Assembly: GCF_016107285.1 (NCBI RefSeq) | Contig: NZ_RCVQ01000010.1 | Coordinates: forward strand, 1 to 64,000 | Length of the DNA stretch: 64,000 bases | Origin: Roseomonas sp. KE0001 | Lineage (GTDB): Bacteria > Pseudomonadota > Alphaproteobacteria > Acetobacterales > Acetobacteraceae | Reading direction: 5' to 3' | Shown here: positions 12,079 to 20,563 of the stretch, one piece after another | Numbering within the stretch: position 1 is the stretch's first letter | How the letters are laid out: every line of letters begins with the position of its first letter | Notes under the pieces: model-generated | What the model was told of the DNA's origin: nothing | Database searches by the model: none | What the model saw: the letters and a program-made list of their open reading frames with translations, nothing else | Position numbers and translations under genes: made by a program

Positions 12079-12561
12079 TCAATGCAGGAGGGCACGCGGG
12101 CTGCCGGGCAGGCCGGGCCCGGCCCAGGCGATGGGCATGCCCGGTTGGGCGCGGCGCGCTCCGGGCGCGCGCACATCGCGGCCCAGGGCACGGGCGAGCA
12201 TCGCCATCAGCCGCGCGCCGACGCTGCCGCCGGCGTTGCTGCCGCCGATCCGCAGCGTGCCGTCCGGCGTCAGGCAGCGGCCCAACTCTTCCAGAAGGTC
12301 CTCCTGGCCGCCAAGGCTCTGCGCGTCCAGGATGCAGGTGCCCAGGACGATGCGGCCGGCGCCGCCATGCTCGGGCAGGTCGATGATCTCGAGCGGCGCC
12401 AGCTCCGCCGCCAGCTCCAGGACCTGGCGCAGGCCGTCGCGCCGGCTGTCCAGCACCTGCACCATGGTGTCGGCGGCGGCGGCGATCACCGCCTGGGACC
12501 ATCCGGCCTGACGCGGATCGAGGACGGTGAGGCGGGTGATGCGGGGTTCATTCTGAACCAT
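12079..12561 (-). CDS. Stand-alone DUF4347-domain protein
   Basis: A 160-residue protein consisting almost wholly of one DUF4347-like domain (residues about 5-140). Matching segments are LDSRRDGLRQVLELAAEL, LPEHGGAGRIVLGTCILDAQ, LTPDGTLRIGGSNAGGSVGA and LMAMLARALGRDVRAP. In databases this domain is mostly the N-terminal part of very large secreted adhesin or cadherin-like proteins; here it stands alone, without signal peptide or repeats. I chose the ATG at 12561 because GGAG lies nine bases upstream; a longer frame adds unrelated residues. The domain's function is not known. It diverges from the ABC importer genes and is convergent with the decayed cluster. Confidence 0.65.
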   Translation of the reverse strand: MVQNEPRITRLTVLDPRQAGWSQAVIAAAADTMVQVLDSRRDGLRQVLELAAELAPLEIIDLPEHGGAGRIVLGTCILDAQSLGGQEDLLEELGRCLTPDGTLRIGGSNAGGSVGARLMAMLARALGRDVRAPGARRAQPGMPIAWAGPGLPGSPRALLH

Positions 12562-12796
12562 GGCTGAGCGCTCCGTTCTGGATGTGCCTATTCTGTTCCT
12601 CACCCATGAAGGAATCGCTGACAGCCGGAAGATTTTCTGGAGGCTCGCGCTACTGGGCGGCGCGGCGCCTTCCGGCCTCCCTTCCAACGCATTGGCCCGG
12701 CGAACGCCCCCGTCTGAGCCGGCGATTCCATCCGGGCGGGATCTGCTCTAGGCTGCCACCCGGGAGAGGCCGCCAGGCCCTGAGGAGAAAAGATCC

Positions 12797-13747
12797 ATGC
12801 AACGCCGCCTGTTCCTGGGCGCCGCCGCCGGCGCGCTCGCCCTTCCCGCTGTCCTGCGTGCGCAGGCCATGCCCAGGATCACCATCGGCATGTCGGGCTG
12901 GACCGGCTTCGCGCCGCTGACCCTCGCCGAGCAGGCCGGGCTGTTCCGGGCGAATGGCGTCGAGGTGGAGACCCGCTTCGTGCCGCAGCGCGAGCGCAAC
13001 CTGGCCCTGGCCGCCGGCGCGCTGAACTGCGTCGTCACCACGGTCGACACCATGATCCTCTGGGGCAGCACCATGCCGCTGGTGCAGGTGCTGGTGCTCG
13101 ACCGGTCGAGAGGGGGCGACGGCATCGCGGTGCGGCCCTCCATCGGCGGCTGGGCGGGGCTCAAGGGCAGGACCGTCGCGGTCGACGGCCCCGGCACCAC
13201 GCCCTATTTCGTGCTCGCCTATATGCTGCGCGAGAACGGCATGTCGGTGAAGGAGGTGCAGGCCGCGACGCTGGCGCCGCAGCCGGCCGCGCAGGCCTTC
13301 GTCGCCGGGCAGTTCGACGCCTGTTCGACCTATGAGCCCTACCTTTCGCAGGTTCGCGGCATGGGCGAGGACAAGGGCCGCATCCTTGCCACCACGAACG
13401 ACTATCCCTGCGTCGTCGATACCCTCGCCTTCACGCCCGACTTCGTGGCGAAGAACGAGCCGGCGGTGAAGGCGGTGATCAAGAGCTGGTACGACGCGCT
13501 GGCGATGATCGCGCGCGAACCCGCGACATCGCACGAGATCATGGGCAAGCGCGTGAACCAGAGCGCCGAGGCCTTCAGGGCCAGCGCGCAGTTCATCGAA
13601 TGGCAGGACGCGGCGAAGAACCGCGCCTATGTCGCCGACGAGTTGCCGAAGTTCATGACCAAGGCGCTGGAGGTGCAGAAGGAGGCGGGCGTGGTGCGCC
13701 AGTCGCCGGACCTGGCGAAGCTGCTCGACACGCGCTTCCTCGGCTGA
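12797..13747 (+). CDS. ABC transporter substrate-binding protein, TauA/SsuA/NrtA-like
   Basis: A 316-residue periplasmic binding protein. Residues 1-24 form an export signal (QRR then a hydrophobic stretch ending in LRAQA). The mature part follows the aliphatic sulfonate/taurine/nitrate family: GWTGFAPLTLAEQAGLF, DTMILWGSTMPLVQVLVLD, KGRTVAVDGPGTTPYF and FDACSTYEPYLSQ. It starts behind a GAGGAGAAAAG ribosome site and is followed four bases later by the permease gene, then the ATPase, so the three form one importer. The ligand (sulfonate, nitrate, cyanate, thiamine precursor and others) cannot be fixed from sequence. Confidence 0.88.
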   Translation: MQRRLFLGAAAGALALPAVLRAQAMPRITIGMSGWTGFAPLTLAEQAGLFRANGVEVETRFVPQRERNLALAAGALNCVVTTVDTMILWGSTMPLVQVLVLDRSRGGDGIAVRPSIGGWAGLKGRTVAVDGPGTTPYFVLAYMLRENGMSVKEVQAATLAPQPAAQAFVAGQFDACSTYEPYLSQVRGMGEDKGRILATTNDYPCVVDTLAFTPDFVAKNEPAVKAVIKSWYDALAMIAREPATSHEIMGKRVNQSAEAFRASAQFIEWQDAAKNRAYVADELPKFMTKALEVQKEAGVVRQSPDLAKLLDTRFLG

Positions 13748-13751
13748 GGCC

Positions 13752-14588
13752 ATGGCGGGGCCGCCGGCCGGCCCCCCTCCCCGTCCCGCCCGACCCCATC
13801 CTCCGCGAGGCCGCTTGGAACCGCTCAAACCCGTCTCCGCCCCCCTGCGCGCCGCGCTGGGCCTGGGCTTCTTCCTCCTGTTCCTCGGCCTCTGGGGCCT
13901 CGTCACCTATGGCGGCTATGTGCAGCCGCTCTTCCTGGCCTCGCCCGGGCAGGCGCTGGCCGCCGGCTGGACGCTGTTCACCGAGTACAACTTCGCCGGC
14001 GACATCGGCATGACCGTCTGGCGCGTGGTGGGGGGCTTTCTGCTCGCGGCCCTGCTCGCGGTGCCGCTCGGGCTGCTGATGGGCGCCTACAAGCCGGTCG
14101 AGGCCTTCTTCGAGCCCTTCATCTCCTTCGCCCGCTACCTTCCGGCCTCGGCCTTCATCCCGCTCCTCATCCTCTGGGCCGGGGTGGGCGAGGCGCAGAA
14201 GCTCTCGGTCATCTTCCTCGGCAGCGTCTTCCAGATCGTCATCATGGTGGCCGTCATCGCCGGCGGCACGCGGCGCGACCTGGTGGAGGCGGCCTATACC
14301 CTCGGCACGAAGGGCAGCGGCATCCTGCGGCGGGTCATCATCCCCGCCGCCGCCCCGCAGGTCATGGAGGCGCTCCGCCTGGTGCTCGGCTGGGCCTGGA
14401 CCTATGTCATCGTCGCCGAGCTGATCGGGGCGCAGAGCGGCATCGGCCACATGATCATGGACAGCCAACGCCTGCTCGATACCGGCCAGATGATCTTCGG
14501 CATCGTCGTCATCGGCCTGATCGGGCTGGTCACCGACTTCCTCTTCAAGGCGCTGAACCGGCGCCTGTTCCGCTGGGCGGCGCTGTGA
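13752..14588 (+). CDS. ABC transporter permease, TauC/SsuC-like
   Basis: A 278-residue inner-membrane permease. A proline-rich N-terminus of about 25 residues precedes six hydrophobic segments. The cytoplasmic coupling loop is EAAYTLGTKGSGILRRVIIP, the classical EAA motif of binding-protein-dependent permeases of the nitrate/sulfonate/taurine group. It lies between the binding protein and ATPase genes and would form the membrane channel as a homodimer. The ATG at 13752 is used, but a TTG at 13815 after the unusual proline-rich segment is an alternative start giving a more typical length of about 257. Confidence 0.88.
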   Translation: MAGPPAGPPPRPARPHPPRGRLEPLKPVSAPLRAALGLGFFLLFLGLWGLVTYGGYVQPLFLASPGQALAAGWTLFTEYNFAGDIGMTVWRVVGGFLLAALLAVPLGLLMGAYKPVEAFFEPFISFARYLPASAFIPLLILWAGVGEAQKLSVIFLGSVFQIVIMVAVIAGGTRRDLVEAAYTLGTKGSGILRRVIIPAAAPQVMEALRLVLGWAWTYVIVAELIGAQSGIGHMIMDSQRLLDTGQMIFGIVVIGLIGLVTDFLFKALNRRLFRWAAL

Positions 14589-15379
14589 TGGCGCTCTCGG
14601 TCCGCGGCCTGACCCGCACCTTTCCCGGCCAGGGCGGCAACGCGCCGACCCTGGCTCTGCAGCCGACCGACCTCGACGTCGCGCCCGGCGAGTTCGTCTC
14701 CATCCTGGGGCCCTCGGGCTGCGGCAAGTCCACCCTGCTGCGGATCGTGGCCGGGCTCGACCGGCCGACGGGCGGCAGCGTCACGCTCAATGGCCGCCGG
14801 GTCAGCGGGCCAGGGCCCGACCGCGGCATGGTCTTCCAGTCCTACACGCTCTTCCCCTGGTTGACGGTGGAGCAGAACATCCGCTTCGGCCTGCGCGAGC
14901 GGAAGCTGCCCGAGGCCGAGATGCGCGAGACCGCCGCCCGCTTCATCGCCCGGACCGGCCTGCGGGGCTTCGAGAACCACTGGCCACGCCAGCTCTCCGG
15001 CGGCATGCAGCAGCGCACCGCCCTGGCGCGGGCGCTGGCCAACGATCCCGAGATCCTGCTGCTCGACGAGCCCTTCGGCGCGCTCGATCACCAGACGCGC
15101 GAGTTGATGCAGGAGCTTCTGCTGGAGGTCTGGGGCAGCGACCGGCCCGAGGCCCGCAAGACCGTGCTGTTCGTGACGCATGACATCGACGAGGCCATCT
15201 TCCTCGCCAACCGCGTCCTGGTGATGTCGGCCCGGCCGGGCCGGGTGAAGGCGGAGGTGGCGGTCCCCCTGCCCTATCCCCGCGACTGGACGGTGAAGAC
15301 GGCACCGGAATTCGGCGCGCTCAAGGCCCGGCTGATGGGGGAGATCCGGGAGGAGGTGCGAAAGGCGGCGCTGGGCTGA
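14588..15379 (+). CDS. ABC transporter ATPase, TauB/SsuB-like
   Basis: A 263-residue ATP-binding subunit that drives the importer. Walker A is GPSGCGKST (near residue 42), the Q-loop [14 protein letters not shown], the signature [17 protein letters not shown], Walker [14 protein letters not shown], and the switch histidine is in FVTHDIDEA. Its ATG overlaps the permease stop (TGATG), so translation is coupled. The last 59 bases overlap, on the opposite strand, the end of the hybrid histidine kinase gene. Substrate follows that of the binding protein and is unknown. Confidence 0.92.
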   Translation: MALSVRGLTRTFPGQGGNAPTLALQPTDLDVAPGEFVSILGPSGCGKSTLLRIVAGLDRPTGGSVTLNGRRVSGPGPDRGMVFQSYTLFPWLTVEQNIRFGLRERKLPEAEMRETAARFIARTGLRGFENHWPRQLSGGMQQRTALARALANDPEILLLDEPFGALDHQTRELMQELLLEVWGSDRPEARKTVLFVTHDIDEAIFLANRVLVMSARPGRVKAEVAVPLPYPRDWTVKTAPEFGALKARLMGEIREEVRKAALG

Positions 15380-17927
15380 GCGGGCGCGGGCCCTCCGGTG
15401 GCGGCCGATCGGGGCGGCCGCCCGCCAGCATGGCCTGCACGCGGCGCGCCAGCGCGGCGATGGCGAAGGGCTTGGTGAGCATCTCCATGCCCGGCTCGAG
15501 GAAGCCGTCGGCGCTGGCGGCGACCTCGGCATAGCCGGTCATCAGCAGGACGGGCAGGCCCGGGCGCTGGCGCCGCGCCTCCGCGGCGAGCCGCCGGCCC
15601 TGGAGGCCCGGCAGGCCGATATCGGTGATCAGGAGGTCGATCCTCCTCGCCTCGCGCAGAAGCCGCAGCCCGCCGGGGCCATCCTCCGCCACCCGGGCCT
15701 CGTAGCCCAGATCGGCCAGCACCTCGAGCACCAGCGCCCGCACCACCGGCTCGTCCTCCACCACGGCGACCACCTCGCCCCTGCCACCGGGCACGGCCTC
15801 CGCCTCGGCCGCCGCCGGCGGCAGCACGCCGTGATGGCGGGGCAGCAGGAGATGGACCGTGGTGCCCTGGCCGGGGCTCGATTCGATGTGGGCGGCGCCG
15901 CCCGACTGGCGGGCGAAGCCGTAGATCATCGACAGGCCGAGGCCGGTGCCACGGCCGGGCTCCTTGGTGGTGAAGAAGGGTTCGAAAGCGTGCTCCAGCA
16001 CCTCGGGCGGCATGCCGCGGCCGGTGTCGGAGACACCGATGACGATGCTCTCGCCGTGCGTCCCGCCGCCCGGCCGGCATCGCGTCGCCAGGCGCAGCAC
16101 GCCCCCGTCCGGCATGGCGTCCCGCGCGTTGATCGCCAAGTTGAGGATGGCGTTCTCAAGCTGGTTCACGTCGCACCGCGTGAGCCAGAGGTCCGGCGCC
16201 AGGTCGAGCTCCAGCCGGATGCCCTCTCCGATGGTCCGGCGCAGCATGTCCGCCATGGAGGCCAGGAGGTCATTGGCCTGGACCGGCCGGGGATCGATGG
16301 GCTGCCGGCGGGCGAAGGCCAGCAGCCGGTGCGTGAGGGAGGAGGCCCGCCGCGCCGAGGCGATCGCCCCTTCCAGGAAACGCTCCACATGGCGGTCGCT
16401 GCGGAGCTGCCGCTGCGCCAGCTCAAGCGATCCCTGAATACCCTGCAACAGATTGTTGAAATCATGGGCGATACCGCCGGTGAGCTGGCCGATCGCCTCC
16501 ATCTTCTGGGACTGCCGGAGAGCCTCCTCCGCGCGGCGCAGCTCGGCGGTGCGATCGGCGATGCGCCGCTCCAGCTCGTCCGCGGCGAGGCGTGCCTCGG
16601 TGATGTCCGCCGCCGTGCCGAGGTAGCCGAGAAAGGCCTCGCCCTGGTGGCGGGGCAGCGCCTGGCAATCGAACCAGCGGACCCGCCCGGCGCCATCCGT
16701 CACGCGGACTTCCTGGCGGTAATGCCGGCGCGCCTGCCATGCCCGCCCGAAACTCTTCCGCACGCGCTCCCGGTCCTCCGGATGGAGCCGCGCCAGCCAG
16801 TCCTGCTCCCGCAGCTCGGCGACCGGCAGGCCGAAGGTGATCTCGAAGCGGCGGTTGAGGAAGGTCATGCCGCCGCCGGCGTCCATCGCCCAGATCAGCA
16901 CCGGCGCGCTGTCCGCCACCTCCCGGAACCGCTCCTCGCTCTCGCGCAGGCGGGCCGCCGCCTGCCGGTGCTCCTCGACGCCCCGCACCCGCCGGCCGAC
17001 CTCGCGGAACAGGGCCAGGTCGGCCTCCTCCCAACGGCGCGCGCGCCCGCTGGCGGCATAGAGGATGGCCGGCGGGCGCCCCTCGGGGGCCAGGAGGAAG
17101 AACAGGGCCGCGCGCACGCCGTTCCGCAGCAGTTGCGGAGCGACCTCGGCCATGAGGGCGTCCGTCTCCACCTCCCCGACCGCCAGCATGTCCTGGCCCC
17201 GCAGCGTCTCCAGCAGGCGGGTGCCACCCGTGCCGATGCGGTGCTCCCCCAGCCCGCTGGACCGGTGGGCGCTCCATTCGCGCTCGATACGGATCCAGCC
17301 ATCACGGTCGAGGCTCGCGGCGCCGATCCTGTCGGCCGAGAGGGCCTGTCCCATCCTCTCCGCCAGGCCGAAAATGACGACCTCGACATCCTGGTCCTGC
17401 TGCAGGCGGTTGCTCAGCTCCGAGAGAAAGGCCTGGCGGCGCTCCGCCATCACGCGCCGCGTGGTTTCGAGGCAGGTGCAGAGCATCCCCGCGACCTGAC
17501 CGGAATCGTCGCGGATGGGGATGTAGGAGAAGACGAAGTAGGCTTCCTCGGGAAAGCCGTTGCGGTGCATCGTCAGCCGCAGATCGTCGGCGTAGCTGGC
17601 CTCCCCCGCATAGGCGCGGTCCATGATCGGGCCGACATCGGCGATGATGTCGTGCCAGACCTCCTCGAACCGCCGCCCGAGCGCCCAGCCCTGCTTCAGG
17701 CCGAGCATCGGCGCATAGCCGTCATTGTAGATGATGATGCGATCCGGCCCCCAGGACACGAACATCGGCTGCGGCGTGCCGAGCATCACGACCAGCAGGG
17801 TGCGGAGTGTCGGCGGCCAGGCCTCGGGCGGGCCCAGCGGCGTGGCGGTCCAGTCCTTCGCGCGGATGCGCCCGCCCATCTCGCCGCCACCCTGGAGGAA
17901 GGAAAGGTGATCTTGTCCTGGCGACAC
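15321..17927 (-). CDS. Hybrid histidine kinase with PAS, GAF, PAS and receiver domains
   Basis: An 868-residue soluble sensor kinase without membrane segments. Order: PAS (about 15-160, [20 protein letters not shown]), GAF (170-320), PAS with PAC (330-450), dimerisation domain with phospho-histidine near 488 in [13 protein letters not shown], ATPase domain ([30 protein letters not shown]), and a C-terminal receiver with aspartate near 769 in [10 protein letters not shown]. This kinase class with its own receiver is common in Rhizobiales and Acetobacteraceae; signals are unknown. The GTG at 17927 follows a GAGGGA purine run and begins just before the conserved FLQGGGEMG. The proline-rich tail after the receiver is antisense to the end of the ATPase gene. 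Confidence 0.85.
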   Translation of the reverse strand: MSPGQDHLSFLQGGGEMGGRIRAKDWTATPLGPPEAWPPTLRTLLVVMLGTPQPMFVSWGPDRIIIYNDGYAPMLGLKQGWALGRRFEEVWHDIIADVGPIMDRAYAGEASYADDLRLTMHRNGFPEEAYFVFSYIPIRDDSGQVAGMLCTCLETTRRVMAERRQAFLSELSNRLQQDQDVEVVIFGLAERMGQALSADRIGAASLDRDGWIRIEREWSAHRSSGLGEHRIGTGGTRLLETLRGQDMLAVGEVETDALMAEVAPQLLRNGVRAALFFLLAPEGRPPAILYAASGRARRWEEADLALFREVGRRVRGVEEHRQAAARLRESEERFREVADSAPVLIWAMDAGGGMTFLNRRFEITFGLPVAELREQDWLARLHPEDRERVRKSFGRAWQARRHYRQEVRVTDGAGRVRWFDCQALPRHQGEAFLGYLGTAADITEARLAADELERRIADRTAELRRAEEALRQSQKMEAIGQLTGGIAHDFNNLLQGIQGSLELAQRQLRSDRHVERFLEGAIASARRASSLTHRLLAFARRQPIDPRPVQANDLLASMADMLRRTIGEGIRLELDLAPDLWLTRCDVNQLENAILNLAINARDAMPDGGVLRLATRCRPGGGTHGESIVIGVSDTGRGMPPEVLEHAFEPFFTTKEPGRGTGLGLSMIYGFARQSGGAAHIESSPGQGTTVHLLLPRHHGVLPPAAAEAEAVPGGRGEVVAVVEDEPVVRALVLEVLADLGYEARVAEDGPGGLRLLREARRIDLLITDIGLPGLQGRRLAAEARRQRPGLPVLLMTGYAEVAASADGFLEPGMEMLTKPFAIAALARRVQAMLAGGRPDRPPPEGPRPLSPAPPFAPPPGSPPSAGP

Positions 17928-17991
17928 CCTGGCTTCCCTCTTCCCTGACGGCTTCGAAAGACCTGAGCGAATCCGGCCCGGCCCCGCCCCT

Positions 17992-18207
17992 CTAAGCCTT
18001 ATCCGATTTCCTCCGTTTCGCGGCCTCCCCGACGACATGTCCGGCCATCTCCATGGCCGACAGCCGGGCCGGGAGGCCGGTCAGGATCGCCTCGCGATAG
18101 GCGGGAACCCGCTTCCACGCCTTGCGCTCCGGCTTGGTCATGCCGCAGCCGCGGCACCAACCGCTCTGCTCGTCGAAATCACAAACCTTGATGCAGGGAC
18201 GTTCCAT
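17992..18207 (-). CDS. DUF1289 family protein
   Basis: A 71-residue protein of the small DUF1289 family. It has the defining cysteine pattern near its N-terminus, PCIKVCDFDEQSGWCRGCGM, four cysteines in about 17 residues that look like a metal or iron-sulfur site, followed by KPERKAWKRVP. The lysine-rich C-terminus is poorly conserved. The ATG at 18207 starts just before the domain; an in-frame start farther out adds residues without homology. Function is unknown. It lies 64 bases upstream of the hybrid kinase gene on the same strand. Confidence 0.8.
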   Translation of the reverse strand: MERPCIKVCDFDEQSGWCRGCGMTKPERKAWKRVPAYREAILTGLPARLSAMEMAGHVVGEAAKRRKSDKA

Positions 18208-18276
18208 GACGCAGAGATGGGGCGGCGGGAGGAGATGGCAATTCTCGCCGGCGGCCACCCCGGCAGGCCGAGCGGG

Positions 18277-18828
18277 TCAGGCCGGCTGCGGCACCAGGCG
18301 CCGGAAGCGCCCCGGCCAGGCGGTCACCAGCAGATTGTCTTCCACCTCGAACTCCGTCTCCTCCGGCGTGTCGAGGCGGTAGCGACGTCCGCGGTCGAGG
18401 CAGGCCAGGCGGCGTTCCACGCGGCGGAAGACGAGGCGGTCCGCGTCGAGCTGCACCATGGCCAGGCTCGCCGTCTCGCCGCTCCGCAGGCCCAGCCGAT
18501 GGAGCGCGAGCGTGGTGGTGAAGGGTGTTACGCCGATCTCGAGGTCGAGCACGCCCTGCAGTTCGGGCAGGGGCCGGCCGACGCCGTCCGTCCAGCGGCC
18601 CAGCCCGTCGGCGCGCAGTTCGACCGCCAGATCCTGCCCGATGCGGTGCAGCCGGGCGGAGCGCGTCCGCCAGCCGAGGTCGCAGACCAGGGCGTATTGC
18701 CAGGCCGCCGTGCCGGGCCCGATCACCACCGACTGCACCAGGCGCAGGCCCGAGCTCTGCCGCAGCACCAGATGCTCCACACCCTGGCCGTGCCAGTCCG
18801 TCCAGCGGGCGATGAGGGGTGCGGGCAT
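18277..18828 (-). CDS. Putative glycolipid-binding family protein
   Basis: A 183-residue protein matching the putative glycolipid-binding family (named from a Pseudomonas protein of antibiotic resistance clusters). Recognised segments are the N-terminal RWTDWHGQGVEHLVLRQ, a central WRTRSARLH, LDLEIGVTPFTTTLALHRLG and a C-terminal YPG-like WPGRFRRLVPQ. It has no signal peptide and is predicted to be cytosolic, probably a beta-barrel-like fold. Biological role is undefined. It is divergent from the SDR-folB operon, with 86 bases between start codons. Confidence 0.7.
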   Translation of the reverse strand: MPAPLIARWTDWHGQGVEHLVLRQSSGLRLVQSVVIGPGTAAWQYALVCDLGWRTRSARLHRIGQDLAVELRADGLGRWTDGVGRPLPELQGVLDLEIGVTPFTTTLALHRLGLRSGETASLAMVQLDADRLVFRRVERRLACLDRGRRYRLDTPEETEFEVEDNLLVTAWPGRFRRLVPQPA

Positions 18829-18914
18829 GCGGAACTCCTGCTGCCGTCCGGTCCGGAGCGACGACAGCAGGATATAGGCTGGACGCCGCCCGCTGTCCCC
18901 GCCATCTGTGCCTC

Positions 18915-19688
18915 ATGCAGATTCCAGAGAGCATCCCGCGGGTGGCCCTGGTCACCGGCGGCGCGCGCCGGATCGGTCGGGGCATCGTCCTGGCGCTCGC
19001 CGGCGCCGGCTTCGATGTCGCGTTGCAGACCCGTGCCCCTGCACCGGAGGCCGAGGCGGTGGCCGAGGCGGTGCGGGCGCTAGGCCGCCGCGCCGTGGTC
19101 CTAACCGCGGAACTGTCGCGCGAGGCGGAGGTGGCGGCGCTGCTGCCGGCCGCCGCCGCCGCGCTCGGCCCGGTCGGCGTGCTGGTCAACAACGCCTCGG
19201 TCTTCGAGCGCGACGAATGGCACGACGCCACGCGGGAGAGCTGGGACCGCCACCTGGAGCCCAATCTGCGCGCGCCCTTCGTGCTGATCCAGGCCCTGGC
19301 CCGCGCCCTCCCCGACACGGCCGAGGGGGTCGCGATCAACCTGCTGGACCAGCGGGTCTGGTCCCTGACGCCGCATTTCGTCAGCTACAGCCTGTCCAAG
19401 GCGGGGCTCTGGGCGCTGACGCAAAGCCTGGCGCTGGCGCTGGCGCCGCGCATCCGGGTGAACGGCATCGGCCCCGGCCCGGCCCTGCCCAGCCCGCGCC
19501 AGAGCCCGGAGCAGTTCGCGGCGCAATGCGCCAGCACGCCGCTCAGCCGTGGTACCGGGCCGGAGGAGGTGGCGCGCGCCGTGCTTGCCATCCTCGCCCT
19601 GCCGGCCATGACCGGGCAGATGATCGCCCTCGATGGCGGGCAGCACCTGCAATGGTCGCCCGCCCGCGGCGCGGGGCAGTCCGAATGA
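18915..19688 (+). CDS. SDR-family oxidoreductase resembling pteridine reductase (FolM/PTR1)
   Basis: A 257-residue short-chain dehydrogenase. It has the NADPH motif TGGARRIGRGI (residues about 16-26), NNASVF, and the active-site YSLSK. At the usual catalytic serine position it reads NLLDQRVW, with aspartate, as in pteridine reductases, and TGGARRIG with an Arg pair fits NADPH preference. Pteridine reductases reduce dihydrobiopterin, dihydromonapterin or dihydrofolate. The stop overlaps the ATG of folB, a dihydroneopterin aldolase gene, which supports a role in pterin or folate metabolism. The ATG at 18915 begins just before the conserved fold. Exact substrate is inferred. Confidence 0.8.
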   Translation: MQIPESIPRVALVTGGARRIGRGIVLALAGAGFDVALQTRAPAPEAEAVAEAVRALGRRAVVLTAELSREAEVAALLPAAAAALGPVGVLVNNASVFERDEWHDATRESWDRHLEPNLRAPFVLIQALARALPDTAEGVAINLLDQRVWSLTPHFVSYSLSKAGLWALTQSLALALAPRIRVNGIGPGPALPSPRQSPEQFAAQCASTPLSRGTGPEEVARAVLAILALPAMTGQMIALDGGQHLQWSPARGAGQSE

Positions 19689-20074
19689 GCTACCACCCCG
19701 ACGCCGCGCGCGGGCTGCGCCGTGTCTTCGTCCGGCGCCTCGCCGTCGCGGCCCGGCTCGGCATCCATCCGGAGGAGCGCGAGCCGCAGCGGGTGTTGAT
19801 CGACATCGAACTGCTGGCGGAGGACGACGCCGCGCCGCATGGCCAGGGCGCCGACCGGCTGGAGCGCGTGGTCGACTACGAGGCGGTGGCCAATACCGCG
19901 CGCCGCATCGCGCTCTCCGGCCATGTCCGGCTGGCGGAAACCCTGGCCGAGCGGATCGCCCTGGCGGTGCTGGAGGTGGAGCGGGTGCGGGCCGTCCGGG
20001 TGACGGTGGAGAAGCCGGACATCATCGCCGATGTCGGCGGCGTGGGCGTGACGGTGGAGCGGCTGCGGCGCTGA
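19685..20074 (+). CDS. folB: Dihydroneopterin aldolase
   Basis: A 129-residue cytosolic enzyme that converts 7,8-dihydroneopterin to 6-hydroxymethyl-dihydropterin and glycolaldehyde in folate synthesis. Typical segments are ARLGIHPEEREPQRVLIDIEL, the conserved VVDYEAVAN, LAETLAERIA and the C-terminal VRVTVEKPDII containing the catalytic lysine. The ATG overlaps the SDR stop (ATGA), so the two are translationally coupled. The frame is open far upstream, but that part is antisense or out of frame with the SDR gene and is not used. It is the last gene before the AT-rich gap. Confidence 0.93.
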   Translation: MSYHPDAARGLRRVFVRRLAVAARLGIHPEEREPQRVLIDIELLAEDDAAPHGQGADRLERVVDYEAVANTARRIALSGHVRLAETLAERIALAVLEVERVRAVRVTVEKPDIIADVGGVGVTVERLRR

Positions 20075-20563
20075 CCCCCGCAAGGCCCGGCCGGCCACCT
20101 GCCCATCGGCGCGGCAATCGGGAAGAACGGTGTGACGGTCAGCGAAGTTTTCGTTTGGCACCCCATCGTCCACAGGCTTTTCCCCAGGAGCGGTGGACAA
20201 ACCGCTCCCCATCCGCCGCAACGTCACCGCCGAAGCTCGCGAAAAGGATCGTTTTTTGCCTCGGGCGTGAGCGCGGACAAAATTTCGTCCACCGCGCCGA
20301 AGCCACAGTCCACCCTCCTCGTGCCGTCAACAGCAAGAATATGCTTGACCGGGCCTAAACGATAAATTTTCCCTCTTGCCAAGCAAAAACAGCGACTTAC
20401 CTTTTTGCCCAAAGCTTAGGCAACGTCATGTGACCCGCAGATGACAGCCATTTAGCTATGGTCACCCACCATCCATCCACAAGGTTATCCACAGGATTTG
20501 TGGGAAACTGCCCCGCCGCCCCCGCCCCTTGAGCCGCGTCCTGCGGCGTGCTTGACCCCACCG
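20075..20563. other. AT-rich gap with DnaA boxes: candidate replication origin
   Basis: A 489-base gap with no supported gene and strikingly lower GC than its surroundings: by hand count 70 of the 130 bases at 20331-20460 are A or T. It holds a perfect DnaA box, TTATCCACA, at 20485-20493. Boxes with one mismatch to TTWTNCACA lie at 20178-20186 (plus) and 20499-20507 (minus), and weaker ones at 20166-20174, 20192-20200 (minus) and 20473-20481. A near-perfect palindrome, GGACAAAATTTCGTCC, is at 20275-20290. This combination fits a replication origin. Otherwise it is the uvrC promoter region; the in-frame TTG at 20498 could be an alternative uvrC start inside it. Confidence 0.45.
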
